Assembly (NCBI GenBank): GCA_000827325.1
Contig: KN832893.1
Location: forward strand, 335,576-399,575
Direction of reading: 5' to 3'
Length of the DNA: 64,000 nt
Origin: Oidiodendron maius Zn
Lineage: Eukaryota; Ascomycota; Leotiomycetes; Myxotrichaceae
Positions 11,987 through 23,887 of the stretch are shown here, one piece after another; positions within the stretch are counted from its first letter, which is position 1, and every line of letters starts with the position of its first letter. The translations under genes were made by a program, and so were the position numbers. The notes under the pieces are model-generated. The model was not told the DNA's origin and did not search any database. It saw only the letters and a list, made by a program, of their open reading frames with translations.

Positions 11987-13718
11987 ATGCCGGCCACATT
12001 AAGCAGAGATATGATGGCTTCAGGACTCTCTACAATATGCCTTCTCACCGTCGCCTACGCGATCGTGAAATTATTGAGGGTCGGTAGGCGATCAGCTGGC
12101 TTGCCACCAGGACCTCGGACTCTTCCTATAATCGGGAATTTGCATCTCATGCCCACTTTCAAGCCGTATAAGAAATTCACAGAATGGGGAAATACTTACG
12201 GGCCCATATATTCGCTAATGGTTGGGTCCAATCCTCTGATTGTGTTGCAATCGCATAAGATCGCAAAGGACTTGCTTGACAAGCGTGGATCAAACTATTC
12301 CTCTCGCCCAGACCTCTACATTTTGTCTGATTTAGCGAGCCGCGGACTTCGACAGGTGGCAATGGTATGTCGAGCCCCTGTTCATATAGCTCGAGTGTGG
12401 ACACAGGCTCCTAGGATTCTAAAACTGGGAACAGAAATACACTCAAACCTGGCGCCAGATCCACCGAGTAAACCACAAGATCTTGAACGCCAAGGCGATC
12501 CGAACTTACACGCCCTACCAGCTCCTGGAGAGTCGCCAGATGCTCGTGGATATACTTGATGACCCCACCGAGCATAGAAGACATATCCAGCGGTATTCTA
12601 ACAGCATCACCTGTCAGATGGTCTACGGCTTCCGAACGACGTCGTGGTCCGACCCTAGGCTGCAGAGCGTTGTCTCCATTTTCTTCGACGTCTGCGATCT
12701 AGCCGTTACCATCCCGGCCCGGCTAATGGACTGCTACCCATTTCTCCAGAACATACCCAAGCGCCTCTTGCCCGTCTGCCGGAAGGCCATGGATCTTGAC
12801 CGCCGTTCTATCAGTCTCTTCCTCAGTCGCTGGCTTGACGGCAAGAAACAGGTCCAGGATGGGACAGCGATGCCGTGCTTCGTCGCGTCCCTGACCCAGG
12901 CGCAGCAGGCCGAGGGCTTCTCCGATGAGCTGGCCTCTTACGTAGCCGCCGACATCGTCGAGGCGGGTAGCAGCACGACCTCTGACGAGCTGTCCGGCTT
13001 CCTCATGGCCATGGTGACACATTCGCATGTCCAGCGGCGGGCGCAGGAGGAGATCGACTCTGTGGTCGGGGCCGGCCGCCTCCCCACCATCGAGGATATG
13101 GCGTCGCTCCCGTACGTTCGCGGGTGTGTTAAGGAGACTTTGCGGTGGATGCCCACCACTGCCTTGTTAATTCCTCACTCGCCACTGAAAGATGACGTCT
13201 ATCAGGGTTACACAATCCCGGCTGGTGCATCGGTAGTACTCAATGTGTGGGCGCTGAACATGGACCCAGAGAACTGGCCAAATCCGCAGAGATTTGATCC
13301 GTTACGGTTTAAGGATGAGACGAGGTTGGAACATGAGATTGCTACCTCAGGTGATCCTTCTGTAGTGCGACATAATTATGTATTCGGCGCGGGTAGGAGG
13401 CTTTGTCAGGGGATTCACATCGCGGAGCGCAGTTTGTTTCTGGCTATGGCTTGTCTGCTGTGGGCCTTTGACATTTCTACTCCTGACCCGAGCAAGATTG
13501 ACACGGAGGATCTCAGGGGCGGGTTGGCCGTGGTCCCCGCGCCTTTTGAATGCCATATGAAGCCCAGGGATGCTCAAAGGGCGGAGGTGATGAGGCGCGA
13601 ATGGACCCAGACGCAAGACGAGTTCCTGGACCCGGTAACGAAGCAGTGGGCCCGAGTTCCTGATGGCCTACCACTCAGCACGTACACGGAAAGCTCAATT
13701 GGAAATGAGGCGGTTTGA
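11987..13718 (+). CDS. Cytochrome P450 monooxygenase
   Basis: Model join(11987..12364,12435..13718), 553 aa. The 70-bp intron has a GTATGT donor, a CTAAAAC branch-like site and a CAG acceptor, and it restores the expected C-helix segment WRQIHRVNHKILNAKAIR. Order of features: N-terminal membrane anchor (about residues 14-28), proline hinge LPPGPRTLPIIGN (about 39-51), I-helix VEAGSSTTSDEL with the usual acidic/threonine groove altered to SSTT, ExxR motif ETLRW (about 358) and haem loop FGAGRRLCQG (cysteine about 448). The enzyme is expected on the ER face and to use a reductase partner. It resembles microsomal fungal P450s of secondary metabolism. The start at 11987 is chosen over 11894 because the upstream extension is not anchor-like; 12011 is also possible. 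It converges on the cyclase-like gene at 14735-16829 and could oxidise its product (inference). Confidence 0.88.
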
Positions 13719-14734
13719 ATATTGGTGTCAATCTCGTAGCCATTAACTCGATCTACGACCCCGTCACTGGATGTAGCGTTTGACAAACGTTTTCCGTTGT
13801 ATATATCCACTACCTCAATAAATTCATCTGTGCTGTGTGCATCCACGGTAGTTAAGGCACCTTACACTGCTAAATTGTTCCTTATCAATAGCTTTCGAAT
13901 GCATAGCGAAGCTTTTAAGTGTACATTTAGTAGATGGCAAAGACTTCAGTAGGAGCACTTAGGAGCTCATAAATAACCATTTCTGTCTCTTCACAGAAAC
14001 AGAAGACTGCACTGAAATCTGTACGCTTATCAAGATTCTGTCTTAGGAGCTTTCCTAGGTTTAGAGCTCATTCGCGAATTTGATACAATAGGGACAAGGA
14101 CAAAGCTATGTTTGTCGTTTCAGCACCAGGAGTAATATCAGTCGTTATCCTTATTTCTACCCGCACAGACCAAGCTCAAGCAATAGTAGTTGTACCGAGC
14201 GCTTTTTGACGGCTCCGTCGACCTCGGCAGCAAGCTCTGCATTTGTAACGTGTGGATTTATATGTGATACAATATCAGAAAGGTAGTCGCGTTGCTCTTC
14301 GGATAGCTTTCGAGGTGGGCTAGACGGTCGTCGAGTCTAATTGACGTCGCGTCAAGCTTGTACTCAAATTGTCATCTAATAGTATTGATACTCTACTCGG
14401 GGTGGATAGAATGAGTCCTTTTGGCTCTTATATCATATATTATGAAGCTCGCAGATGCACGCGCAAGTCTAGGGAGTTAATTCTACACCACGTACTATAA
14501 TTGTGGTGAGTTGTAAGGATAAAGTGATTCTAAAGGCAACATGACAACGAGAGCAAAAGTGGTAAGATTCGGCTATCCTAACAAGAGGGGGTGTGAGAAA
14601 GGCTTATGACACCCCACTGTAAGTGGCCTGGTGGAATGGAAAAGGAAAATCTCACTCAGTCAGTAGGACCGAGACTACAGGAATGCGTTTGGAAATAAGG
14701 TAAGTAAAGCGTCTACATCTGACACTAGATAGTC
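13719..14734. other. Intergenic with a short coding relic
   Basis: About 1 kb between two convergent genes. Apart from the minus-strand relic at 14157-14335 listed separately, only short broken frames are seen. Confidence 0.45.
14157..14335 (-). pseudogene. Short helix-turn-helix-like coding relic
   Basis: A minus-strand open stretch of about 57 codons, ending in TAG at 14157-14159, reads PPRKLSEEQRDYLSDIVSHI then NPHVTNAELAAEVDGAVKKR and ends LLLLELGLCG. The pattern of two helices, a TNAELA segment and KKRSVQLLL resembles the N-terminal DNA-binding helix-turn-helix of fungal Tc1/pogo-type transposases. No catalytic domain follows. The assignment is by pattern only. Confidence 0.3.
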
Positions 14735-16829
14735 TTAGGCCGAAGGTATGGCCTCGAATGCCATAATAATAGCGTCTACGGTATGGTAAGCAATATATGG
14801 TAGGCTCATACTCAGTCTCCCGTAAGCAACAGTGAACTTGTACGCATCGTCGGAGATGCCATCTCTACGAGCCAAGATCTCGCCGGCGTCACCCAACAGC
14901 ATATCTGACTTGTAATCGAAATCGCGGCCCCATCCAGGCTTTTTTGTATCATCGAGCAACTGTTGATGCCAGAGGCTGTGAATATCACGTACTATAGGCG
15001 CCAAATCTTCATTGACACCGAGCGGCTGCTTCTTGGCTAATTGGGCAGAACCATCTTCTACCATGTCATACCACAGTTGGAAGAACTGATTGGCAGGCGA
15101 TTCGGGCAGCTCACCCTGCGTGGCAGCCCTCTTAAGCCCGCAGATAAGTGGCTCGGCAATTCCGGCCTCTGTTATCTGGCACTTGGCCATACGGTAAATT
15201 TCCCATGTCCTGAAAGCAGTGTTAGAAAACCTTTGAAAGTATTTGGAGCAAGGCACCAGGCATCAGAGTGCGCTTCTCTCTTTTCATGGGGCGACTAACC
15301 ATTCCCAGAATTGTGGGTATTTGTTGATATACAGCTCGAGAGTCTCGAAAATGCGTCTGTGGCGAGCCCGGGAGAAGCTGTATGGTGGCGAGGTGGAAGA
15401 GATACGCGCATCCTCACGGTTGTGCTTCCAGGCTCGGTGGTGGCCCCTGAATATTTCACAGAGCATGGACGACAGGACAGTGGATGTGGTGCGCATGGCC
15501 TGGGAAATGCTGTTGCCAGGAGGGTACAGAAGACGCAGAAGATTGCGGGTTTCCCCGGTGAATACATCAGTATGGAGGTCCATTACATCGTTAGGCAGCG
15601 CTGAGCCGATGAGTGAGTCTATGCCCTCATCGTCGAGCCATGCAGCGCCATCTCGACACATATAAGCGGAGCCGATAGTATCGAAAGCACGAGCGATAAT
15701 TACCAAATCAGGGTGAAGCCCATGTTTGATAGGTGCTGTTCGAGGAGTCTTGAATGATTTTGCGTTCTCACAGTCGTTCATAGCACGGAGATACGCAAGG
15801 GCGATTCGCCAGAAACAACGATCCTCGCCGGATTTGGCGTCATCAAGAGTCGGTACAGATGCCCGTGCTAGAGTCTCGAAAGCGGCCAGACGGTCATTGA
15901 ATTTGTTGTTGCCTTTGGCCTGACAGGTCAATGAAATCAGCAGAGTTCACGACCGATGCTTCAGTCGCGGAGAGCCCCCACTGAGAAGTCAGGATTCCGT
16001 AGTAATCCAGAGACCTCCATCTATAAACTAACCAAAGACTTTCTGACAATCGCAAGCAGGGAAAAGGGGAAATACTTACCCAGTCCACACCCGTCAAAGC
16101 CGAGTATACGTAGTCCTCCTTGTGCCAGTTCGGCTCGAAAGTGAAGGATTGACACATTAGCAGGTAAAAGGGAAATTGGACGATGATAGGAGGGTCACAT
16201 TCAAGGTTTGTAAGCAATCTGCCCCAAGACTTGAAGTGGTCGTCTCCGCCAGCCCTCGATGCATGTAGTTGAAGTGACAAATTTGCCGGGTCGTCGGTGG
16301 CATCTGCAGCCAGCAGAATGGCAGCACAAATCTCTAGAGTGCATTGGTATGTCAGCTCGATTGCATCGATGTCATGCAAACCAGCGCTCGATTTCTTCTC
16401 GTTTGCAATCATCTCGTGGAACTCGGTGGCAAACGGTTTAACAAGCTCGAGGACCTCATCAGTTGGCTGATAGCTGGCCAGAGCTTTCTTGACCCATGGG
16501 GCAACCTCGGTCGTCAATGCATAGGTCCCAATGTGTCGCCCTTTTGCTGGCTGCGGAGGGCGTGTATCCTCTCCACTCTCCAGCCATACTCTCTTAGAGG
16601 ACGCCTGGTGCGACTTGTTGCCATTGATCTCGCCAAGGCAGTTATTGTCTTCGCATTTGTCGTGGGTCCGCAGGTTGGCGTCCACACCACCTGCCTTGAA
16701 AGCGGCCTATTTACAACATTAGCAGACGTTTCTCTCATGAAGGACAGTCAGTTTCCATTGACTCATACATACCACTGCCCCTCCAGTATACCTCAGCTTT
16801 CGCGTATTTATGACGACGGTAGCTGACAT
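14735..16829 (-). CDS. Putative non-canonical class I terpene cyclase
   Basis: Model complement(join(14735..15209,15300..15919,16080..16706,16773..16829)), 592 aa, starting MSATVVINTRKLRYTGG. All junctions are in phase. The 66-bp first and 90-bp last introns have good donors (GTATGT, GTTAGT). No DDxxD of a textbook fungal cyclase is visible. However, ALPNDVMDLHTDVFTGETRN in the 15300-15919 exon matches the spacing of an NSE/DTE metal-binding motif, with Asp in place of Ser and Glu, and it follows an acidic WLDDEGIDS. This pattern, a mostly helical composition and the later WDYM/YGRLSMSLPYIAYH region recall the humulene-synthase AsR6 group of unusual type I cyclases. That assignment is from memory of the family, not from a search. 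If right, it would cyclise a farnesyl or geranylgeranyl diphosphate in the cytosol. The middle intron border is uncertain: 160 bp as modelled, or 99 bp plus a frameshift. Confidence 0.5.
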
Positions 16830-18208
16830 GATAGATCGTGATACAGGTATGGAACAATGGGATTGATTATAGCTGGGTATTTACTCTTAGTAAAATAACT
16901 CTCGTGTATACAAATTTTAGGACTCGTCTCGCTGGATCTTACATAGAGGCCAACCCGGCGATAAGGACAGCCTCCTCACTGTCCCTACACGTATGCTTGG
17001 TAAGTCCTTGCAGGATACGTTAGTCACGGCCAGATGTCGCAATGCGGCAGAATTATCAAGGCATCGGTCAGCCTGTAAAATTAGGGGACATGAACCTGCA
17101 GTCCACTAATTCTATCGTGAGCTCTAGTTGCTCAGGCTAGTGCGCCGAAAGTGGAGCACAGTACAACAAAAAGGGCAAAAAGAATCCCCGGCAGTAACCA
17201 ACGGGAATGTCTGTGCCCCCGGGGCTACTGCATAATCGATAAGTACGACTGCGGCACTGGAATACCAACAATGTAAGGGCGGTCTTTTGGTCGCGACCTA
17301 CGAACAAGAAGGTGAAAATGAAATACCCCAGTAGTAACCAATGGCTACCTTCTTGGCCCCCACAGGTACTCCACACACTGCATCATCGTTAAGCACCACT
17401 GCGGCGCTGGAATTCCAGCAATGATAAGGCTGCAGTACCCATGTTGCGAAACTGGCTAGCCATTCGTCGATCTGTATGATGTTGGTGGGTTGCAGTCGTA
17501 TATTTGTGTTACATCTGTTGGTACAAATGTGGCGAAGCACCGAAGCTTAGCATACTGTACATGCAACACATGTAGTCCAGCTCTGCATGCGTTTCAAGGT
17601 ATCCCGCAAGGGTGTGAGCTGTCACAGACTGATAAGCCTCGGAATTGTCATTAATCGGGGCGGGGTGTGTGGCATTTTATTGCCTTGCAGCAACAAGATC
17701 TATGCGAATCCTGCCCCCGTCTGAACAGCGTAACGGATCGTATTTTAGATAGTAAATCGTCGGCTAATAAGTTCGTAAATCGGCACAAGGCTGGGGAAGA
17801 CTTCATTCGATTGAATTGCAACTTAGACGCAAGGGGTTTGTTAAAGGACTCCATACAAGCGGCACAGCTGGCGTGGCTGACTGTATTATCAGATGATCGT
17901 GCCGCCAAAGTTTGGTACCGTGCAGGCGCATCGGCGACGGTTCTAAAATTAGGTTAGGTCTAAAATTAGGTTAAGCGACGATTTTCTCCGAACGAGGCTG
18001 AGGCTTGATTGATCACCTCGGTGCTGTCATGAAAGGTCTTTATTGAAGGCTATTTCATGTTTAAAAAATGCTTTTCCTTTGCACAACTTCTCACCAGTTG
18101 ACATCTTCGCGAGGATCACTCATCTGAGCTCGCTATTTTAGTTGTTGCTTTTGAATATACTGTCACAAGTCCTCCGTTCCACGGAACGGTTCAAGCCAAG
18201 CGTCAAAC
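16830..18208. other. Intergenic with a diverged tandem duplication
   Basis: About 1.4 kb. Apart from the degenerate duplication at 17161-17440 I see no gene. Short frames on both strands near 17.65-17.96 kb carry no recognisable domain. Confidence 0.45.
17161..17440. repeat. Diverged tandem duplication, unit about 140-150 bp
   Basis: Copy 1 (17161-17290) and copy 2 (about 17300-17440) share in order AGTAACCAA, a CCCCC-rich block, TAAG(T/C)AC-ACTGCGGC-CTGGAAT and CCA(A/G)CAATG(T/A)(A/T)AGG. Divergence is substantial. On the minus strand both copies are partly open, so the duplication may derive from coding sequence. Confidence 0.55.
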
Positions 18209-19617
18209 ATGTCCACCACGACTGAGGTTCTGTCTACTGGTATTTCTAGGCTCGCCGTAAATGCCGTAGTAGTCACTACCGTCCTCACTGCCCTGGGGAC
18301 CTTTCTGGCTATCTTGCGGTTTTGTCTTCGAAGGAAGGAAGCCTTCGGGACTGATGACTATATCCTGATGGTAGCGCTTGTATTCCTACAGCTCCAGCTA
18401 GCCTTTTGTTATATGAGTATGTTATTTCTCTTCTTTGTCGATAACGCAGTATGGTGTCTGGATGCTCATTTTATCGTGTAGTTGGTTTCCTAAGCGGCTC
18501 AGGCTGGGAAATGGAAGACCTTGTTAAATACCCAGAAAGAATAACGTGGACACTGAAAGTTCGTAATCGCTCTCAACAGCAGAAGATCAATTGATCAGGA
18601 CATCATTTTAACCCACTATTATAGTTGATCTACTTCCCGGAGCTATGTTATACGGTAGTGGTTGTTCTCATAAAGACATCTATCCTCTACTCTTACAAGC
18701 GCATCTTTGGCCACGTCAAGACCACGAAATACCATATATACGCTCTCCTAGGCCTTTCCTGGGCCTGGGCCGTCGCATTCTTCCTCACTATCGTATTTCA
18801 GTGCCACCCGATTGACAAGGCTTGGATACCAGGGAAACCAGGACATTGCATTGCAGTAGTTCCATTTCTCTGGGGGAACTCGATCTCGAACTTCATTATA
18901 GACTGGATGATCTTGCTCGTGCCCGTGATGCCAGTATTGAAGCTTCAACTCCCTAGGAAACAGAAAATACTTGTTGCATTGTCATTTTTGTTTGGATCCT
19001 TGTAAGTTCAACCTTTTAGGCCTGATAACGCAAATGTCGGGCCGCAACTAAATTTTCTCATGCTAACGTAACCCATAGGGCATGTATTGCAAGCACAGTC
19101 CGCTCCGCCGCGACTGCCAAATTTGATCCAAACGACCTTGGCAGTATGTTGATACAATAGTCCTTTCTCCACCTATTTCTTAGACTAACGAAGTTTTCCT
19201 GCAGTTTCGGACTACAGAGCATCGATTTGGGTTTATATCGAGGCCCCTTTAGCCACCGTATCCTGTTGCCTCCCCTTCCTAAGCCGAATGTTCGGCGTGA
19301 AGGCCTTAGATGTGTTCCATAAGATCACTAGCCATATGAGCAAGGGCTCTACCAAAGCCTCGTCGCGCACCCCTAGTGAGGACAGCAACGCGGGATCGAA
19401 TATGTATGAAAGTAAGCCTGGGTGGGCTTCAGGTGATAACACTCTTGTCGAGCAGGGCCTGCCTCAAGAATATCCGAATATTCATATGACGACCACTACT
19501 TCAGTTCGTAGTGGTTCCTTAACGGAACAGGGACCTGAAATGGGTTCTTATCAGTTCTCCATAACATCTGCATCAGCGATTATTCCGAAGAATGAGTCTA
19601 CACATGCACTGGTGTAA
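18209..19617 (+). CDS. Fungal rhodopsin-domain (PTH11-like) integral membrane protein
   Basis: Model join(18209..18416,18482..18558,18625..19001,19079..19143,19205..19617), 379 aa; all five exons join in phase with GT-AG borders. About seven hydrophobic segments are seen: VNAVVVTTVLTALGTFLAIL at the start, then LVFLQLQLAFCYM, the FPELCYTVVVVLIKTSILY segment, LGLSWAWAVAFFLTIVF, the WGNSISNFIIDWMILLVPV segment, KILVALSFLFGSLACIAS and a final VYIEAPLATVSCCLPFL. The family hallmarks are RRKEAFGTDDYILM after the first helix, FQCHPIDKAW and the DPNDLGISDYRASIWVYIE block. The C-terminal 100 residues are a polar serine/threonine-rich cytoplasmic tail. Members sit in the plasma membrane and some act as G-protein-linked receptors during host or surface sensing. 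No CFEM domain is present. The start codon is followed directly by MSTTTEVLS. Confidence 0.85.
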
Positions 19618-20326
19618 GAATGGGGTCGGTGGTCTGAGTTGGGTGTATACCTCACATTTATATCCAAGTTATAATACGCCATCAGAAAGGTTCACATAGT
19701 CTACCAGATAAAGGACTCGCGATGAAGTGTAGAGTGTAAATAGCACTTATTTATAGCATAGCTATACAATATATTGACTGATATCAGGGCCTCCAGCATG
19801 TAGAGGGTGATCCAGCACTGATACACGCACAGAGCCTATGCATTGAGTGCTGAGTCCTCTTGCATTGAGCTTACGTATAGAACTTACAAGTCCTACAGAC
19901 TGTAAGCGTGTATATAAGGACTGTATTGTATCCGTAAGGAGGCTCTTTAAATTGTCTCTGTATCTCTCAATAGTCAATATAACTGAGTGTCACCCCGATT
20001 CCATACTGCGACTTGCGCACCTATTGATCTCTGCTCAATACAATAAATAACCATGACTTAATCAAGTGACTAAATCTTAATTATAACTAAAGAGGTGAAT
20101 TCTAGTACATTCCGAGCGTCTAGGCGAATAATGAAATATTGTTTGATTTACTACTAGATTAGAAGCCTTAGAATATCATACTCTCGAATTGTTGCTCGAA
20201 CCACCGAATGTTACTACTACTAGTAATAGTTGTCATTAAAGTACAACTAAAACAATCCATTTAGCTAAGACCTTATGTTCTATAGCGTCTCAGGCTTCTT
20301 TGATATAAATAGATGCGCAATGCCTC
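19618..20326. other. AT-rich intergenic, no gene recognised
   Basis: About 700 bp between the membrane-protein gene and the cupin gene. Only short frames are present. The block from about 19.69 to 20.0 kb could be a solo LTR on base composition, but I find no partner repeat or target duplication in the window. Confidence 0.4.
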
Positions 20327-21101
20327 CTAACACTGAGACAAACTTGAGTTCGTGTTAGTAGATCGTGAATATATGGTTCTGTAGGTACTAACCGCTTGAT
20401 CAATGAGTTGCGAGTGTAAAGGTAACGCGAGGTATGCGTCCCCATCGTAGAATGCTCTCAAGGTATGCCACACACCCCCAAAACCCCCTTTAGAAAAAAC
20501 ATCGTTGAAGAACCTATTATAGAACCCGATAAAGCCGATTAGATATATAGAAATCTTTAAGTTCTGGTGGCTTCGTCGACTGTATCTAGTCAATCACACT
20601 TACAAAGCTTTATAAATTCCTGCAGGGTCAGGTTTCTCCCGGAAGATCAGCCTCTCGCCTTTGAAGCCCTTAACGCTGTGGACGGCCCGGCGCGGCACGA
20701 GTACTGCAGGATCGCCGGCCTTCATAAGGGTTGTTTTTCCGTCAAGTGTAATTTCGACCCTACCCTCGATCACGCTAAGAAACTCTTGGTGGTTCTAAGA
20801 GCATTCATGTATATTTAGCATAAACGCCATGCTTATCGCGCGCTACCTTTACTCACCTTGTGCCAATGCGGTGGGATTTCGAGAGCCTCTTCACCAGTAC
20901 AAACTGTGTCCATCACGTATCGATCAATCGAATCTTCCGGCTCGGATTCATTGACAGTGATTTCCATTGTCTGGCCCTATAGACGTGATGTGTCCAATTA
21001 TTTAACTATTCTATCGATCGTTGCAGATAAAGGCCGCTAGATAATGCTGTTTAACATACCTTTCCTACGTTGAGGACTTTTAAGACTTTAATAGAACTCA
21101 T
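20327..21101 (-). CDS. Small cupin-domain protein
   Basis: Model complement(join(20327..20513,20604..20794,20857..20976,21060..21101)), 179 aa. All introns are GT-AG and in phase. The two cupin motifs are clear: PPHWHKNHQEFLSVIEG (motif 1, GX5HXHX3-4EX6G type) and KAGDPAVLVPRRAVHSV (motif 2). These give the His/His/Glu plus distal His set that usually binds a single metal ion. The C-terminal part (FFNDVFSKGGFGGVWHTLRA then FYDGDAYLALP) matches a group of short fungal cupins of unknown reaction. The last 20 residues (TYRTIYSRSTNTNSS) are low in complexity and may be divergent. No signal peptide, so probably cytosolic. A TATA-like TTTATAAA lies roughly 145 bp upstream of the start. Confidence 0.8.
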
Positions 21102-23887
21102 CTTGTCCTCTGCCTCTCTCTGCCCCGTGTGTCCGAAAGGCTGATTGTTAGGTGTCAGGTAACGCCAAGGCTTGAGGCTGGATAAGGAGCGGGAAAGCTA
21201 ACGAGTGCGCGTAGAAGAAACCGGAGACTTGTGGGACGGGCTGGGTTTATAAAGGCCGCCGCTAAATCGACATGCGCTAACCACTTCGAGTAATTAACTG
21301 CTCAGCACGCGTCCTGTGCCACAGTCCAATTTCTTAGGTACCACATGTCACTTTGTTATTAATATGCAATGCAAGTACAGAAAATGCTTTAAATAACTCC
21401 AATCTACCTTAGTACTGTATCATCAATTAAGCCACCCTATATCGACTCAGCAGTTGCAGTAGCTTAGTCTACTATTGAATCTTTCGGATATATTGATGAT
21501 ATACCCCTTATATAAGCCCTTTCTCTCTCTGAGTTCCTGGGTTGTAAAGATCCTAGTACCTATTTCGAAGCGTACTGAGCCCTAAATGGACTATATTTAA
21601 AGGTGCTCTTGGGGCAGTCGATTAATGCGACCGTACGTGCGTCACGTGGCTATGAGGTCTGTGCGCATTCATAAAACCTCTGCACACCTAACTGGCTAGT
21701 TCCTTCTTTCTTTCCGTACTTTAGTATTCGCGCATAGTGCTTTGTGCCTGCTCCTGGCTGCTGTGATAGTAGAATAATCGCATTCCTTGATCTTCGCGGC
21801 ATACTTCTCAAGCTCCTTAAGCAGTCTGACTATGTCAGGATCATCTCAGATCTCGTCCTTTTAGGCATTGGTTAATTTGTCCCAGCACCGCCTCAAGCTG
21901 GCCGACCGCCTGTGTGAGATCGTCGCGCCGCGGCGTACCAAGGTAGATAGCGAGAGTGTCACGGTCGATCAATTTTGACGGTAGCATCGCTCGTAGATGT
22001 CCCGGTGATTGCACATGATCTGTCCACACTCGTCAGGGGTCAGGGCCTCTGCGGTAGACAGTGCCGACGTGGCGCAATAGAGTGCGGGGGAGGTACTATT
22101 CAATTCCTTTCCCGAAGCACGCCGCCAGTCGTACCACTTCCAGCCTGGCGCTCGAGTACACGTGAGCCCCTTGCAATAACTGCGCGGTCACATACTGTGC
22201 CGTTCGGATCAGCTGAGGTTTCATTTCGGCCTGAATGATATCAACGCATGCATCTTGTGGATCAGGTAGTCCTGAAGTACTCTAAAGAGCAGAAGTCATC
22301 GAAAAAGTTCGCATAGCGCGTTTGAAAATGCCTGAGCGCCTTCGAATTCAGTATAGTAAACCCCTAGGAACGCGATAGCTAATGCTATCATGGGCTCTTT
22401 AGTAGCGTCAAAGGTAGGACGATGAATCACGGGGATTGTCTAGTCTCACGGGAGCAGGTGTTATGGCGAGAGAAAGATCATGGCTACATCGTGGGCTTCT
22501 TTCTACGTTGTGATTGAATGGTCGTTATGTGATTACCTATCTTGCTCTTCTTCGATATTGCGGTGATGGCTGGGAGACTGATTTTGTGCTAGGAGCTCTG
22601 TTGCCTGCTGTCTAACAGTCTGAAGGAGAGGTAGTCTCACCACTGATCCTCTGTTCTCTGCACAGGACGGAGCTTGTCTTGCACCCACCACTGCCGCTCG
22701 ATTCCAAGCGTCAGCGGAAGTCGTTTCCATTCTTTCACTTTTTCCTCCTTGGATTGTACTGAGCTATGCTCTGTGAGGGTATCACGATGAGGGCTGCAAT
22801 AAGTGAAACATCGTCTTAGTAAAAGGGAACGCGGGAAGTAGAAAGTGCTTCAAAGAGTGCGATCTCGGTTTCAGAAGACGCCGCTCCAGACTGGAGATGT
22901 ATCCAGATGGAATTCTCTATACATAGCGGAATGTTAATTTGATGTATAAAAATAAGCACATACTACCAAAATTCTGATGAGGATTACACACCAACCTTTC
23001 GCCCCTCTGTTGATAATGATCTGGCATCCCGGCAGAGATACAGTGCGAGCAAGTTGGTCTGTCAAATTAGATATTGAACAATCGGACTCGGGGAATTAGG
23101 CGTATGTAATAGGATGACCACTCCCAATCTACAATCAGCCTGTCCATGATGTTTTCAGATTAGCGCTGAGTCAAACCCATTGGCGACATGGATCTCACCT
23201 TGCATTTCTTCGTCTGACAGAGCTCGCAGGCGATTGGGTTGAGTTGCCCCTATCTCGAGATATGCGCGATGCCAGTGGCGTGGGATCGGAATGACACGTA
23301 CCATGATATCTGGCTCACAGAGACTCATATGCTGATGGTGCAGACGAATGTGTTCCTTACACTCATACTCAGATTCCGTGGTCGTGGAGGACGTAAAGTC
23401 CAATGACAGTGATGGTTTCTAGCCTCCATACCATTCTTTATCTGGGAACGGCCAGCTCGTTGCAATGTTACCTTCCGCCACACTATCTTATTTCTAATAC
23501 CCTCCGCAGGTGCAATACCTGTTCTCTTTACAATGCCAAGGATTAGATATCCAGACAACAGTGCCGTGAATACACCCTCATTCATTGACCTTCATTTGCT
23601 TGATGGGAATTAGATCATACAGTTCAGGAATGACATCGTGCATGAAATATTGTCACTGCCCATAGATCGGCAGTAGCACCAGGCTTAGGGATAGAGATAT
23701 ATTAGTCTAGGAACTCTATTATACTTAATTAAGTATCTGTTAGAATAAGATCTAGGCGAAGAGTATCTAATTTTCATGCTTCCATTTAGGGACCCCCTTT
23801 CTCAGCTACTGGAATCCTGTCCGCTAAACTACACTTCCCAGATTGACAGAAATCTTTTTGACTCTAAATCTATAGTCATGCCACCCC
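21102..23887. other. Relic-rich intergenic region
   Basis: About 2.8 kb with no intact gene. It contains the second copy of the dispersed repeat (21635-21730) and a minus-strand open stretch at 21841-22029 next to it reading LPSKLIDRDTLAIYLGTP, probably relic coding. Two further short minus-strand frames lie at 22533-22730 and 23155-23585. The last includes PRHWHRAYLEI, faintly like a cupin motif, but it has no convincing exon structure. Nothing here can be named with confidence. Confidence 0.4.
21635..21730 (-). repeat. Dispersed repeat, copy 2 (inverted)
   Basis: Reverse complement aligns with 10451-10537 through CGAATACTAAAGTA, a GCAGAGGTTT core, GCGCACAGACCTC and GTGACGCACGT. The two copies lie 11 kb apart in opposite orientation. 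Confidence 0.6.

Noticed and set aside
19690-20000. Possible solo LTR
   Set aside because: AT-rich and promoter-like, but no TG...CA ends with a target duplication and no second copy in the window.
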